DNA from: Oscillospiraceae bacterium
GTDB taxonomy: Bacteria > Bacillota > Clostridia > Oscillospirales > Acutalibacteraceae
Assembly (NCBI GenBank): GCA_015066295.1
Contig: SVOR01000008.1
Location: forward strand, 1 to 53,429
Direction of reading: 5' to 3'
Length of the DNA: 53,429 nucleotides
A model generated the notes under the pieces. It saw only the letters and a program-made list of their open reading frames with translations, was not told the DNA's origin and did no database searches. Shown here in pieces: positions 6,692 through 16,300 of the stretch. The stretch's first letter is position 1. Each line of letters begins with the position of its first letter. The position numbers and the translations under genes are program-made.

Positions 6692-8613
6692 TAGCGCACC
6701 TTACTGCCGGCGGGTACGTCATCAACAAAGATAACCTTAACGTCATCGCCCGCATCAGCGGCTAAAATCATACCGTTAGATTCAACACCGCAAAGCACAG
6801 CGGGTTTAAGATTTGATACAACGATTACGCTTTTGCCAATAAGTGCATCGGGCGTATACCACTTAGCAATGCCCGAAGCCACGATGCGCTCTTTGCCGCT
6901 ACCATCATCAAGCGTTAACTTCAAAAGCTTTTTGGCCTTGGGTATAGGCTCGCAGTTTACAATTTTTGCAACCGTAAGTTCGACCTTTGCAAAGTCCTCG
7001 ATGCCGATTTGTGCTACGGTAGTAACGTTTTCGGCAGGTGTGTTTGCCTTAGCGGCGGCCTCGAGCTCTTTTGCAATTTCATCCAAAACCTTGGCGGTAT
7101 CAATTCTTGCAAAGAGTGCTACAGCTTCGTTTACGCTGTATTCCTTAACTGCGAATAATTCGGCAGTTTTATTGTCTGTTCCAAGCTGAGCTGCAATCTT
7201 TTCACAGCTTTCGGGTATAAATGGTGTGAGAAGAATTGAAAGCAAACGGATGCATTCAAGCAGGTTGTAAAGCACAGCCTCAAGGCGCGGCTTATTAGTT
7301 TCATCCTTAGCGAGCGCCCAAGGTGTAGTTTCATCAATGTATTTATTACAGCGCTTAGCAAAATTCATAATAAGCTCGGCACAGTCGGCATTGTGGTATG
7401 AATCCATAAGCTCGTAATACTTTTTAAGTGTTTCGTTAGCGGTAGCAACTAAATCCTTGTCACATTCTTCAGTAATTGTGTTTTCGCCCTTAACAGTGCC
7501 GCCAAAATACTTGTTGGTCATTGCAATGCTGCGGTTAACAAGGTTGCCGAGTGTGTTTGCCAAATCACTGTTGAAGCGATTTATAAACATTTCGTAGGTA
7601 ATAGTACCGTCCTGAGCATAGGGGATTTCACTGAGTAGATAATATCTAACTGCATCAACACCGAAGCGCTTAACAAGGTCGTCGGCATAAAGTACGTTGC
7701 CCTTCGATTTGCTCATCTTATCGTCGCCCGAAAGCACCCAAGGATGACCAAGCACCTGCTTGGGTAACGGCTCGCCCAGTGCCATAAGGATAATCGGCCA
7801 ATAAATAGTGTGGAAACGCACAATATCCTTACCGATAACGTGCAGGTCGGCAGGCCAATTCTTTTTGTAATGCTCACTGCTGCCGTCAGGGTCGTAACCG
7901 ATACCCGTAATATAGTTAGAAAGTGCATCTATCCAAACGTAGATAATGTGCTTGTCGTCAAAGTCAATCGGCACACCCCACGTGAATGATGAGCGCGAAA
8001 CACAAAGGTCTGAAAGGCCCGGTTTTAAGAAGTTGTTAATCATCTCATTTTTGCGAGATTCAGGCTTAATAAAATCGGGGTTTTCCTCATAATATTTCAA
8101 AAGCTTATCCTGATATTTGCTAAGCTTTAAGAAGTATGCTTCTTCTTTTGAGTCTATAACGTCACGTCCACAGTCGGGGCATTTGCCGTCGATTAACTGT
8201 GATGGGGTAAAGAAGGACTCACAGGGCACGCAGTATTTGCCCTCGTAGTGACCCTTGTAAATATCACCCTGTTCATAAAGTTTTTTGAAAATCTTTTTAA
8301 CCACATTGACGTGGTCGTCATCGGTGGTACGAATAAATTTATCGTAAGAGGTGTTAAGGCAGTTCCAAACATCCTTAATCTGCTGTGACACACCGTCAAC
8401 ATACTCTTTTGGAGATATGCCTGCCTCTTTTGCTGCCTCTTCGATTTTCTGTCCGTGCTCGTCAGAGCCGGTCATAAAATACACGTCATAGCCCATCATT
8501 CTCTTGTATCTAGCAATCATATCGGCCAAAACAATATCATAGGAATTGCCGATGTGAGGCTTGCGTGAAGTGTAGGCGATGGCGGTTGTTAAATAGAATT
8601 TTTTGTTATCCAT
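6691..8613 (-). CDS. metG: Methionyl-tRNA synthetase
   Basis: Charges tRNA-Met with methionine in the cytoplasm. The Rossmann catalytic core carries HIGN (residues 20-23, the HIGH motif) and KMSKS near residue 300. A zinc knuckle is formed by four cysteines in YCVPCESFF and KCPDCGRD. The anticodon helical bundle follows, and the last 105 residues are an appended OB-fold tRNA-binding (EMAP/Trbp111-like) domain beginning IEDFAKVELTVAKI. This is the 640-residue Firmicutes architecture. It lies between the Wzy-like gene (1-bp gap) and tatD (1-base overlap). Confidence 0.97.
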   Translation of the reverse strand: MDNKKFYLTTAIAYTSRKPHIGNSYDIVLADMIARYKRMMGYDVYFMTGSDEHGQKIEEAAKEAGISPKEYVDGVSQQIKDVWNCLNTSYDKFIRTTDDDHVNVVKKIFKKLYEQGDIYKGHYEGKYCVPCESFFTPSQLIDGKCPDCGRDVIDSKEEAYFLKLSKYQDKLLKYYEENPDFIKPESRKNEMINNFLKPGLSDLCVSRSSFTWGVPIDFDDKHIIYVWIDALSNYITGIGYDPDGSSEHYKKNWPADLHVIGKDIVRFHTIYWPIILMALGEPLPKQVLGHPWVLSGDDKMSKSKGNVLYADDLVKRFGVDAVRYYLLSEIPYAQDGTITYEMFINRFNSDLANTLGNLVNRSIAMTNKYFGGTVKGENTITEECDKDLVATANETLKKYYELMDSYHNADCAELIMNFAKRCNKYIDETTPWALAKDETNKPRLEAVLYNLLECIRLLSILLTPFIPESCEKIAAQLGTDNKTAELFAVKEYSVNEAVALFARIDTAKVLDEIAKELEAAAKANTPAENVTTVAQIGIEDFAKVELTVAKIVNCEPIPKAKKLLKLTLDDGSGKERIVASGIAKWYTPDALIGKSVIVVSNLKPAVLCGVESNGMILAADAGDDVKVIFVDDVPAGSKVR

Positions 8614-8614
8614 A

Positions 8615-9862
8615 TTACTCCTCCGTAAAAGTATGTTTTTTATTTCTTAAATGACGACGACGCCGTTTGAATATCGAATAGAAGGTTCGCTCATCTGCAC
8701 CGATACCACCAAATATAACACAGTATAAAAGTGAGGTTTGCATCCAGAGCATCGTCATATCAATTATTGAATGTATTAAAATGCCGGCAGTCAGCGCAAA
8801 AATAAGGTGCGTAATATAACTTTTTCGCAAAAAGTTTTTGCACAGCACAACCTTTTCAAACAAAATAAATATGCTGATGAAAAGTATAAGTGAGCCGACA
8901 ACACCGAAGCTAAGCAAAGGCTCGATAAATATATTGTGGGCGTGGGTTGTCACGTATGAGCCTTCGGTTGCGAGCGAAACCTTATAGTAGGTGAAGAAGC
9001 CCTGCCCAAACCATGGTGACTTTGAAAGCGAGTTAACGGCCAAATCCCAAATTTGCACACGATTGTCGGTGGTGCCGCCAATGTGTAAAACTCTTGGGAA
9101 GAGTTCGGGCACGTTAAGTAAAACGAAAATGCCGAGCGCAGTCGCTATAAACAGTATGCTTAAAAGCAGATGTCTTTTTTGCAGAATAAGCAATACCGAA
9201 AGTCCTAAGAACACCACAACCCAGGCAAACATACTCTCGGTCAAGAACATAGAGATTGCCGAGAATGCGGCGACAATGTAGTAGTGAAGTTTGTTTTGCT
9301 TATTCACAATAACCTTGTAGGCACAAATTATTATTACCGCGGCGAGTATAGAGCCGATATAGTTTGGATGGAAATAGAACGAGAAATACATATTTCCAAA
9401 CAGATTACCAAAACAACGGTATTCCTTAATGTTTGGATATATTGGGAACCAATATTCGTGACAGAGGTATAAAAGTCGCTCAATAAATATAATAATTGAA
9501 GCAAAAACACCACCGACACAGCATATATCGAGTGCCTTTTCAAAAACGTCCTTGGTCATAACGGTGCGGATATAAAAACCGATGGTCATGATAATGAAAA
9601 ATACAAGCGAGCAAAGCGCACCCAACCAGTTTTTAAAGCAGACCGCCGTTATAAGGGTTATAAAAGAGAAAATAGGTATAAGGGATGAGCCAAAATGACA
9701 GAAAACTGTTTTCTTTATATCGGTTTTAAAGAGTATATAAAAGCCTAATATCGCCATAACAATGCAGGTGAGATAGTATGGCAAAAAAGCACTTACAGCC
9801 GTCAAATAAACAATATTGCGGCTTGACTTTAAATCACAGTGCTTTGTTAAAAATTCCTTCAT
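8615..9862 (-). CDS. O-antigen ligase/polymerase-like (Wzy_C) membrane protein
   Basis: An integral membrane protein with about ten hydrophobic segments. The region around residues 290-320 has WFGQGFFTYY and HAHNIFIEPLLSFGVVG, the Wzy_C-type periplasmic loop motif with its conserved His and Asn. The family joins or polymerises lipid-linked glycans outside the membrane, so here it may act on a teichoic-acid-like or capsular polymer, but no glycosyltransferase cluster is nearby to identify it. The C-terminus is strongly basic (RRRRHLRNKK) and presumably cytoplasmic. Start ATG with GAGGTGAG upstream. It lies in the rlmB-to-tatD run, 32 bp after the P-type-ATPase-like gene. Confidence 0.75.
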   Translation of the reverse strand: MKEFLTKHCDLKSSRNIVYLTAVSAFLPYYLTCIVMAILGFYILFKTDIKKTVFCHFGSSLIPIFSFITLITAVCFKNWLGALCSLVFFIIMTIGFYIRTVMTKDVFEKALDICCVGGVFASIIIFIERLLYLCHEYWFPIYPNIKEYRCFGNLFGNMYFSFYFHPNYIGSILAAVIIICAYKVIVNKQNKLHYYIVAAFSAISMFLTESMFAWVVVFLGLSVLLILQKRHLLLSILFIATALGIFVLLNVPELFPRVLHIGGTTDNRVQIWDLAVNSLSKSPWFGQGFFTYYKVSLATEGSYVTTHAHNIFIEPLLSFGVVGSLILFISIFILFEKVVLCKNFLRKSYITHLIFALTAGILIHSIIDMTMLWMQTSLLYCVIFGGIGADERTFYSIFKRRRRHLRNKKHTFTEE

Positions 9863-9894
9863 TAGCTCACCTCACTTTAATTTTTTAAATAGTT

Positions 9895-12411
9895 TTAGGG
9901 TCTGTTAAACAGATAAATAATAAATGAAATCACCATAGACAAAGCAACGTATAGAAGGGCGAGTCCCGACGTCAACGTGTTTGCATCGCCCAACACAGTG
10001 CTGTAAATGTTGACGGCAAAGGTGCAAATAGATAAAATTATGTGCGCCACCGATAACGTGCGAACGGCGCGCTTAATTTTAGCGGCACAGTTAAATATTG
10101 CAAGATATCCATCTGCACTGCCCTTAAAGGCGGCGCCTGCCGACAGAGAGTCGGAATATTCTGTAGCGTCATTATAAAGCTGAACGCCTGAGCTGTTCAT
10201 TACCCTTACAGAATCGTTGTAAAGTCCAAAATAATCACAAATCATTTCGCTTGTGAGATTTGGGTCACAGCTTTCAACCAAAACGGTAACACCCGAATTA
10301 CATAGCTTTTGCAGTTCATAAGCGGTGCTTGCCTTAACGTTGTATTTAACTATAAGTAAAGCGCAGGGTTTATCGTTACAGGCAAGGTAAATGGGGAAGA
10401 AGCCGCTTTGCAATATTTTTTTATCAACCGCTATGGGCGGCACGCTAATACCGTGCGCCTCAAGCAACGTGCGGTTACCGATAAATATGTGGCGGTCCTT
10501 AACCCATCCGCTAACACCAAGCTGCTCCTCATACTTAACCGTATCGGCCTCGGGACGCTTTGTGTCTTGAGTTTTGGCAATACTCTCAAACAATGGGTAA
10601 AGGGGACTGCTGGTTTGTTTTGTTATTGCGGCGGCATCAATAAGTGTAGCATCAATTTGGTTAGCATCAAGAATTTTCATATTGTAAAGACTTATTGTGC
10701 CGGCAGGGAACAGGTAATTAGCCGATAAAGATACCGCATTGGCGTTTTCAATATTGGTGGCGGCAAGTGTGCCTGTAATCATCGCGCCATCCTTATTAAG
10801 ACGCTTTGCCGCACGCGATAAGGGTAATATATCGGTGAACAGTATTGTCGGCGCTAATAAAAATCCTAAATTCAAACATATTGATGAGGCAAACACCGAG
10901 AATTTAGCGGCATAAACAGCCGATAAAACCGACGTTGCAAGCGAAACGACAAGGGCGAAGATGAAGAATTTCGGCAGCATACCGTTCATAACGCTGCTAA
11001 TTGTCGAGTTCTTCATAAAATCGTCAATGTGATTTGTTTTGTTGGGACAACCTACAAGCACGTCACCCTCAATAGAGTTTTTAGCCATAGCGAAGGTAAC
11101 CTGACGGTCATCAATAAAGCGAACGGCGTATTTATCATTATTTGTTGCAATTACACGGAAATTATTTAAAATATATTTTTCTCGCATAAATACTGCTACA
11201 CATTTAAGGCAAACGGCATATACCGAGAACATAACGGTATAGAAGGGGTTAAAGCCGCTTAATAATCCAAATATACAGTAAAGCAGCGTAAATACGGCGG
11301 GAACGGCAATGGCCGCTTCGGGTTGGGTCTGCTTTTTAAAAAGGGTAGGCAGCTTTATAAACATATCAAGGTTTATAAGGCAAATAATTGCATAAATTAC
11401 GGTTACCGCAATATGAAAAACAGACGGGTTGCGATTAAGCGAAATATATACCGACGGAGCATAGCCAAGCGATAATATCGCGGCGAGCAAAAAGGTAAAG
11501 AACATTTTTGCCCTTGCCCCGTTTCGTTTAGCGGTTAATTTACCGCCAATGCGCCTTACGTCGTCAAACGACGTATACTCCTGTTCAACCTGAAATTCGT
11601 CCTCAAACAGATTGTTTTCGCTTGTCGGTATAGCGGTAGCGGGGGATATATCCTCGTCAAACATTTCAGACGATAAATCTATTATTTTTGTACCGCTGCT
11701 TATATCCTCAAATTCGGCGGTGTAGTTTATATTCACACTGGTCGCGTTGTCAATATCCGAAATGGTTGGTATAACACGGGTGGCCTCAAGCTCGGGCTCG
11801 TTCTCAACTGCTGCCTCCATAATAATTTCGGCAGGCTTTTCTTGTGGCTTTTCGGCAACGGGTTCTTTAACCTCGCTTACCTTTTCGGGCTGCTTTTTAC
11901 CAAGGTCATCAACCGTTACGGTGCCCATGTGACTTAACTGAGCGAGCAGCTCATCGGTCTTTTCACGAGTGGTGTTTAATATCGACTCAACACTGTCAAG
12001 CTGATATAGTGGTTCGGGTTTTTTAACCGGTCTGCCTGCATCCTTAATGTAGGGCATACACTTATCGAGCAAGGACACATTATCGTCGTTTTCAGTTACC
12101 TTTTCGGGCGCTTTAACGGTGGGAACGGCAGTGTTCTTCTTAACGGCGGCTTCCTTTGGCGCCTTTTTCTCGGCATTGCCGAGGGACTTTTGCCTTAATG
12201 CGTCGAGGGGAGATACCCCACCCGACATTTTTATATCCTTTGTTTTATGCTTAGGACCCGAGCCGATAACCTCTTCGGCTGTCAGGGCGTGCGGCGCCGT
12301 AAACGGCGAGCTTTGCCCTGCGGGGGTCATTTTAAATCCATCGATGCTTTTTTCAAATGGCAATATATTTTCTTCATCAGAATGCTTAGATTTCTTTGAA
12401 AATAATCCCAT
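9895..12411 (-). CDS. P-type ATPase-like membrane protein lacking the phosphorylation motif
   Basis: An 838-residue protein. The ATG at 12411 lies 5 nt after GGAGG and is preferred over a TTG four codons upstream. Residues 1 to about 300 are hydrophilic, Pro/Glu/Lys-rich and probably disordered. About six membrane segments follow. Around residues 550-680 the sequence follows the heavy-metal P-type ATPase pattern: PLSRAAKRLNKDGAMITG, then the strand where DKTGTL should be but reads SANYLF, then PAGTISL, and later a VSGWVKDRHIFIGNRTLLEAHGI segment resembling the nucleotide-binding domain. No TGES-like loop and no GDGxND hinge are seen. It cannot form the aspartyl-phosphate, so it is probably a pseudoenzyme with regulatory or structural role; that function is inference. 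Confidence 0.65.
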   Translation of the reverse strand: MGLFSKKSKHSDEENILPFEKSIDGFKMTPAGQSSPFTAPHALTAEEVIGSGPKHKTKDIKMSGGVSPLDALRQKSLGNAEKKAPKEAAVKKNTAVPTVKAPEKVTENDDNVSLLDKCMPYIKDAGRPVKKPEPLYQLDSVESILNTTREKTDELLAQLSHMGTVTVDDLGKKQPEKVSEVKEPVAEKPQEKPAEIIMEAAVENEPELEATRVIPTISDIDNATSVNINYTAEFEDISSGTKIIDLSSEMFDEDISPATAIPTSENNLFEDEFQVEQEYTSFDDVRRIGGKLTAKRNGARAKMFFTFLLAAILSLGYAPSVYISLNRNPSVFHIAVTVIYAIICLINLDMFIKLPTLFKKQTQPEAAIAVPAVFTLLYCIFGLLSGFNPFYTVMFSVYAVCLKCVAVFMREKYILNNFRVIATNNDKYAVRFIDDRQVTFAMAKNSIEGDVLVGCPNKTNHIDDFMKNSTISSVMNGMLPKFFIFALVVSLATSVLSAVYAAKFSVFASSICLNLGFLLAPTILFTDILPLSRAAKRLNKDGAMITGTLAATNIENANAVSLSANYLFPAGTISLYNMKILDANQIDATLIDAAAITKQTSSPLYPLFESIAKTQDTKRPEADTVKYEEQLGVSGWVKDRHIFIGNRTLLEAHGISVPPIAVDKKILQSGFFPIYLACNDKPCALLIVKYNVKASTAYELQKLCNSGVTVLVESCDPNLTSEMICDYFGLYNDSVRVMNSSGVQLYNDATEYSDSLSAGAAFKGSADGYLAIFNCAAKIKRAVRTLSVAHIILSICTFAVNIYSTVLGDANTLTSGLALLYVALSMVISFIIYLFNRP

Positions 12412-12427
12412 ACTATCCTCCAAAATT

Positions 12428-13183
12428 TTATGCGCGCTTTCGCACTACTTCATACATAAGCACACCGGCGGCAACCGACGCGTTAAGGGAGTTGATTTTA
12501 CCCTTCATCGGCAGGCTTATAATCTCATCACATTTTTCACTCACCAAGCGTCCAATACCCTTGCCTTCGTTACCAATTACAATGGCAACGGGTATAGAGT
12601 AATCAAAGCTTGTGTAGTCCTTGCCGTCCATATCGGCACCAAACACCCAAACGCCCTGCTTTTTAAGATTATCTATTTCGTTTGCAATGTTGGTAACACG
12701 CGCTACCTTCATATATTCAAGCGCACCGCTTGCGCTCTTAGCAACAGTAACGTTAAGTGAGGCAGAGCGTCTTTTAGGAATTATTATGCCATGCACACCG
12801 CACGCTTCGGCACTTCTGATAATTGCACCAAGATTGTGCGGGTCCTCAATTTCGTCGCAGATTATAATAAAGGGGTTTTCATTTCTTTCCTTTGCTAACG
12901 CAAGGATATCGGCAACCTCACAATATTCCTGAGTCGAGAACATAACCGCTACACCCTGGTGGTTGGCGCCAGCACAAAGATAGTCGAGCTTTTGTGCCGA
13001 AACCTCTTTTATAAGAATGCCCTTTGCCGAGCATTTGGCAATTATAGCGGCAACCGAACCGCCCGAGCAACCGTGAGCCACTAAAAGTCGGTCGATTTCT
13101 CTGTCTGAGCGCACGGCTTCAAGCACCGAATTACGTCCGCAAATTATATTGTTGTTGGTAAAATTTTCTTCTCTTTCAGGCAC
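12428..13183 (-). CDS. rlmB: TrmH/RlmB-family rRNA 2'-O-methyltransferase
   Basis: SAM-dependent SPOUT enzyme; the closest role is Gm2251 methylation of 23S rRNA. The N-terminal substrate-binding domain starts ICGRNSVLEAV. The SPOUT knot carries motif 1 DPHNLGAIIRSAE, motif 2 VIGNEGKGI and motif 3 INSLNASVAAGVLMYE, all intact. The 251-residue length is typical. It is the first gene of a leftward run (rlmB, P-type-like, Wzy-like, metG, tatD), with a candidate weak promoter containing a TATAAT about 40 bp upstream. The neighbouring enolase gene diverges from it. Confidence 0.92.
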   Translation of the reverse strand: MPEREENFTNNNIICGRNSVLEAVRSDREIDRLLVAHGCSGGSVAAIIAKCSAKGILIKEVSAQKLDYLCAGANHQGVAVMFSTQEYCEVADILALAKERNENPFIIICDEIEDPHNLGAIIRSAEACGVHGIIIPKRRSASLNVTVAKSASGALEYMKVARVTNIANEIDNLKKQGVWVFGADMDGKDYTSFDYSIPVAIVIGNEGKGIGRLVSEKCDEIISLPMKGKINSLNASVAAGVLMYEVVRKRA

Positions 13184-13322
13184 GGCATACTGCTCCTTTA
13201 TACATATTTTATCAATTTAATATTATATCATATAAGTAATAAAAAATGAAGTCCTTTTTTAATAATATAATAATATTTTCTTTGGTTTTGCAGATAATAG
13301 CAGAAAAAGGAAGTGTTTACAA

Positions 13323-14561
13323 ATGAAAAAGCTGATTAAGGAGATAAAAGGCTACGAGGTTTTAGATTCAAGGGGCAACCCAACCGTCGCCGCAAGGGTT
13401 ATTTTAAATGACTCGAGCGAGGGCTTTGCAATTAGCCCCTCGGGTGCGTCAACGGGTGCCTATGAAGCACACGAATTAAGGGATAACGATAAGTCACGCT
13501 ACGGCGGTAAGGGTGTTAGTGAGGCTGTCACCAATATTAACGATAAAATATATCCCGCCTTGGTGGGTATGGACTGTGAGAATCAGACCAAAATAGACGA
13601 AACCATAAATTCGCTTGACCCAACCGAGAGCAAAAAAGTGTTGGGCGCAAACGCAACGCTTGCGGTGTCACTCGCCGCTGCTAAAGCAGCGGCAAACCAT
13701 TTTAAAATGCCGCTTTTTAAGTATCTTGGCGGTGTAAATGCGACCGTTTTGCCACGACCTATGATGAATATTTTAAATGGTGGCGCACATGCCAAAAATA
13801 ATATCGATATTCAGGAATTTATGATTGTGCCGACCGCACAAATACCCTTTAGCGAGAATATACGGAAATGCACCGAAATTTACCATACACTCGGCAGTCT
13901 TCTTAAAAATTACGATATAACAGGCGTCGGGGACGAGGGCGGCTTTGCGCCGAATTTGAAGGATGACGAAACGGCAATCGAGCTTATATGCAGTGCGATA
14001 GAAAAGGCAGGCTATACCACCGATGAGTTTAAAATTGCACTCGACGTTGCGTCAAGTGAGTGGTATGATTCACGTGACGGATTTTACTATTTACCCAAAA
14101 GGCAAAAAAAGTTAGCATCAAGCGAGCTAATCGAATATTATGCTAATTTAACCCAAAAATACCCCATAATTTCGCTTGAGGACCCGCTTAGCGAGGACGA
14201 TTGGGGCTCGTGGAAAATTATGACCGAAAAAATGGGAAGTGAGCTACAATTGGTCGGTGACGACCTATTCGTAACCAATGCGACTCGTCTTGAAATCGGT
14301 TTTGATTATCGTGCTGCCAATGCCGTATTGATTAAGCCAAATCAGATTGGTACTTTAAGTGAAACCTTGGAGGTTATAAGGCTGGCGCAAAAAAATAATT
14401 ATAGTACAATTCTTTCACACCGTTCGGGCGAAACCGAGGATACAACCATCGCTGATATTGCTGTTGCAACAAACTGCGGACAAATAAAAACCGGTGCACC
14501 GTGTCGCACTGATAGAGTAGCTAAATATAACCGTTTACTAATGATAGAAAGTATGCTTTAA
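13323..14561 (+). CDS. eno: Enolase
   Basis: Converts 2-phosphoglycerate to phosphoenolpyruvate in glycolysis. Visible features are YEVLDSRGNPT at the start, the mobile loop SGASTGAYEA, the catalytic Glu in GVGDEGGFAPN, metal ligands in ALDVASSEWY, SLEDPLSEDDW and LVGDDLFVTN, the catalytic Lys in LIKPNQIGT and SHRSGETED. At 412 residues it is somewhat shorter than the usual 425-435. The normally conserved NGGEHA reads NGGAHA, so it could be a diverged paralogue, although every catalytic residue is present. The ribosome site is AAAGGAAG. It stands alone between divergent rlmB and convergent mscL. Confidence 0.95.
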   Translation: MKKLIKEIKGYEVLDSRGNPTVAARVILNDSSEGFAISPSGASTGAYEAHELRDNDKSRYGGKGVSEAVTNINDKIYPALVGMDCENQTKIDETINSLDPTESKKVLGANATLAVSLAAAKAAANHFKMPLFKYLGGVNATVLPRPMMNILNGGAHAKNNIDIQEFMIVPTAQIPFSENIRKCTEIYHTLGSLLKNYDITGVGDEGGFAPNLKDDETAIELICSAIEKAGYTTDEFKIALDVASSEWYDSRDGFYYLPKRQKKLASSELIEYYANLTQKYPIISLEDPLSEDDWGSWKIMTEKMGSELQLVGDDLFVTNATRLEIGFDYRAANAVLIKPNQIGTLSETLEVIRLAQKNNYSTILSHRSGETEDTTIADIAVATNCGQIKTGAPCRTDRVAKYNRLLMIESML

Positions 14562-14565
14562 ATAA

Positions 14566-14594
14566 AAAACTCCTGCCAAAAGGCAGGAGTTTTA
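14566..14594. terminator. Bidirectional terminator between eno and mscL
   Basis: AACTCCTGCC (14568-14577) pairs with GGCAGGAGTT (14582-14591), flanked by A-run and T-run on both sides. It serves the converging eno and mscL transcripts. Confidence 0.85.
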
Positions 14595-14607
14595 GACTAT
14601 GTAAAAC

Positions 14608-15084
14608 CTATTTATCAAGTTCTGAAGTACAGTGTGCACAACGTGTTGCCTCAATAGCAATTTCGCTCTTACAGAAGGGGCAAATCTTGGTTGTGGGAGC
14701 CTCGGCAGCTGCTTCCTCTTCCTTCTTCTTAGCGAGTGCGCGTCCAAGCTCGCCAACCTTGGCAACCAATTTTACCATAAGGAAAATGATGAGTGCCATA
14801 ATGAAGAAGTTGATAACAGCGGTGATAAATGCGCCATAGTTGATTGAATTTTCAACAACAGTTGTAGCACCGGTAGCGGCATCGACAACCTCTTTTGAGC
14901 CGATAATCCACTTGTATTCGCTGAAATCTACGCCACCGAAAATACCCAAAATGGGGGAGATGATGTTGTCGGTAAGACTTGTAACAATATCCTTGAAAGC
15001 AGTACCGATAATAACACCGATTGCCATGTCGAGTACGTTACCCTTGGTAATGAACTCTTTAAATTCTTGAATAAGCTTTTTCAT
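14608..15084 (-). CDS. mscL: Large-conductance mechanosensitive channel MscL with C-terminal zinc ribbon
   Basis: Pentameric membrane channel that opens under hypo-osmotic stress. The N-terminus has the family signature FKEFITKGNVLDMAIGVIIG (first helix, pore), then the FKDIVTSLTDNIISPI segment, a soluble loop and the second helix FFIMALIIFLMVKL. After the usual cytoplasmic helix there is an Ala/Glu linker and a CPFCKSEI...RCAHC zinc ribbon (residues about 137-153), an extension found in Clostridial MscL proteins but absent from E. coli MscL. The gene follows alr by 25 bp and is probably its distal operon partner. Confidence 0.95.
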   Translation of the reverse strand: MKKLIQEFKEFITKGNVLDMAIGVIIGTAFKDIVTSLTDNIISPILGIFGGVDFSEYKWIIGSKEVVDAATGATTVVENSINYGAFITAVINFFIMALIIFLMVKLVAKVGELGRALAKKKEEEAAAEAPTTKICPFCKSEIAIEATRCAHCTSELDK

Positions 15085-15109
15085 TTACATATCCTCCGTT
15101 TGCTTTATT

Positions 15110-16243
15110 TTATTTTTGTTTGCTTATTATTCTGGGAACTCTTGGGGAAATTCCGCAGACAATTTCATAATTTATGGTGTCGGCAAGTCGAGCCAATTCC
15201 TCAACGGGTAATTCCTTACCAAACAAGATAACCTCGTCACCCTCGTTTACGTTTTCTATATCGCTTACGTCAATTGTAAATTGGTCCATACAAACCCTGC
15301 CGATTACCTTGGCACGCTTACCGTTTACCAAAACCGATGCCTTGTTGGAAAGTGCGCGTGGGTATCCGTCGGCATAGCCCGCGGTTACCGTTGCAACCTT
15401 CATATCCTTTTCGGCAGTAAAGGTACGGCCATAGCTGACCGTATCACCGGCTTTAATGGTTTTTACCATAGAAACGACCGACTTAAAGGTCATAACAGGA
15501 TCCAAATTGAAGGGTAGTGTAAGCGAATCGTCGGGTGTAAGCCCGTAAAGAATGATGCCGGGACGCACAAAATCAAGATGCTTGTCCACACTCAGACTGC
15601 TGCCTGCAGAGTTACAGCAATGCTTGTATTTGGGCTTAAAGCCTGCCTTTTCAATTTGTTCTACACAGTTAATAAAACGTTCATACTGTTTGTTGGTAAA
15701 GTCGACACAGTCGGTCGCACAGCTGTCTGCAACACAAAAATGTGTGAAAACGCCTTCAAATTCGAGATTCGGCAGATGAAGTGTATTTAGCAATTCGTCT
15801 GATAATTTGCCACACTTATCTCGGCAGTCAAAGCCGAGCCTTGACATACCCGTATCAAGTTTAATATGTATTTTAACACTTATCTTTTTGCTTACGGCAC
15901 TGTCACTAAGCTTCTTAGCGAATTCATAGCTGAATACCGTCTGCGTAATATCATTTTCCGCTAAAATATCGGCGTTTTCGGTAGGTGTATAGCCAAGTAT
16001 CAGTATAGGTCTTGTTATTCCGTATTCCCTTAGCTGTAACGCTTCAACTAAATTCGAAACGGCAAAACTGTCGGCGCCAAGCTCCTGTAATTTCGGCGCA
16101 ATATCCATTACCGAATGACCGTAGGCATTAGCCTTAACAACCGCCATAATTTTAGTGTCAGCGCAGTGTTTTTTTATGGCAGCAAAATTATTCGTAATAG
16201 CGTCTAAATCAATTTCAACCCATGTTCTATGTAAAAAATTCAT
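15110..16243 (-). CDS. alr: Alanine racemase
   Basis: PLP enzyme interconverting L- and D-alanine for peptidoglycan. The PLP lysine is in VVKANAYGHS (residues about 36-45), the N-terminal barrel motif is LDTGMSRLGF, and the catalytic Tyr is in TVSYGRTFTAE of the C-terminal beta domain, followed by GYADGYPR and GRVCMDQF. The 377-residue length is normal. It sits downstream of pfkA, separated by a hairpin at 16258-16293, and upstream of mscL. Confidence 0.96.
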   Translation of the reverse strand: MNFLHRTWVEIDLDAITNNFAAIKKHCADTKIMAVVKANAYGHSVMDIAPKLQELGADSFAVSNLVEALQLREYGITRPILILGYTPTENADILAENDITQTVFSYEFAKKLSDSAVSKKISVKIHIKLDTGMSRLGFDCRDKCGKLSDELLNTLHLPNLEFEGVFTHFCVADSCATDCVDFTNKQYERFINCVEQIEKAGFKPKYKHCCNSAGSSLSVDKHLDFVRPGIILYGLTPDDSLTLPFNLDPVMTFKSVVSMVKTIKAGDTVSYGRTFTAEKDMKVATVTAGYADGYPRALSNKASVLVNGKRAKVIGRVCMDQFTIDVSDIENVNEGDEVILFGKELPVEELARLADTINYEIVCGISPRVPRIISKQK

Positions 16244-16257
16244 TTAATACACCTTGC

Positions 16258-16293
16258 TTAATCACGGCTCCCTTTTTTAAAAAGAAGCCGTGA
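16258..16293 (-). terminator. Hairpin between pfkA and alr
   Basis: An inverted repeat TAATCACGGCT ... AGCCGTGATTA with a poly-T/poly-A loop lies between the two genes. No clear T-run follows on the minus strand, so termination is likely partial. Confidence 0.45.
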
Positions 16294-16300
16294 TTAGTAA

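Noticed and set aside
12428-13183. Overlapping plus-strand ORFs (such as 12119-12760) across rlmB and the P-type-like gene
   Set aside because: They read antisense to conserved genes, have no ribosome sites, and show no recognisable motifs.
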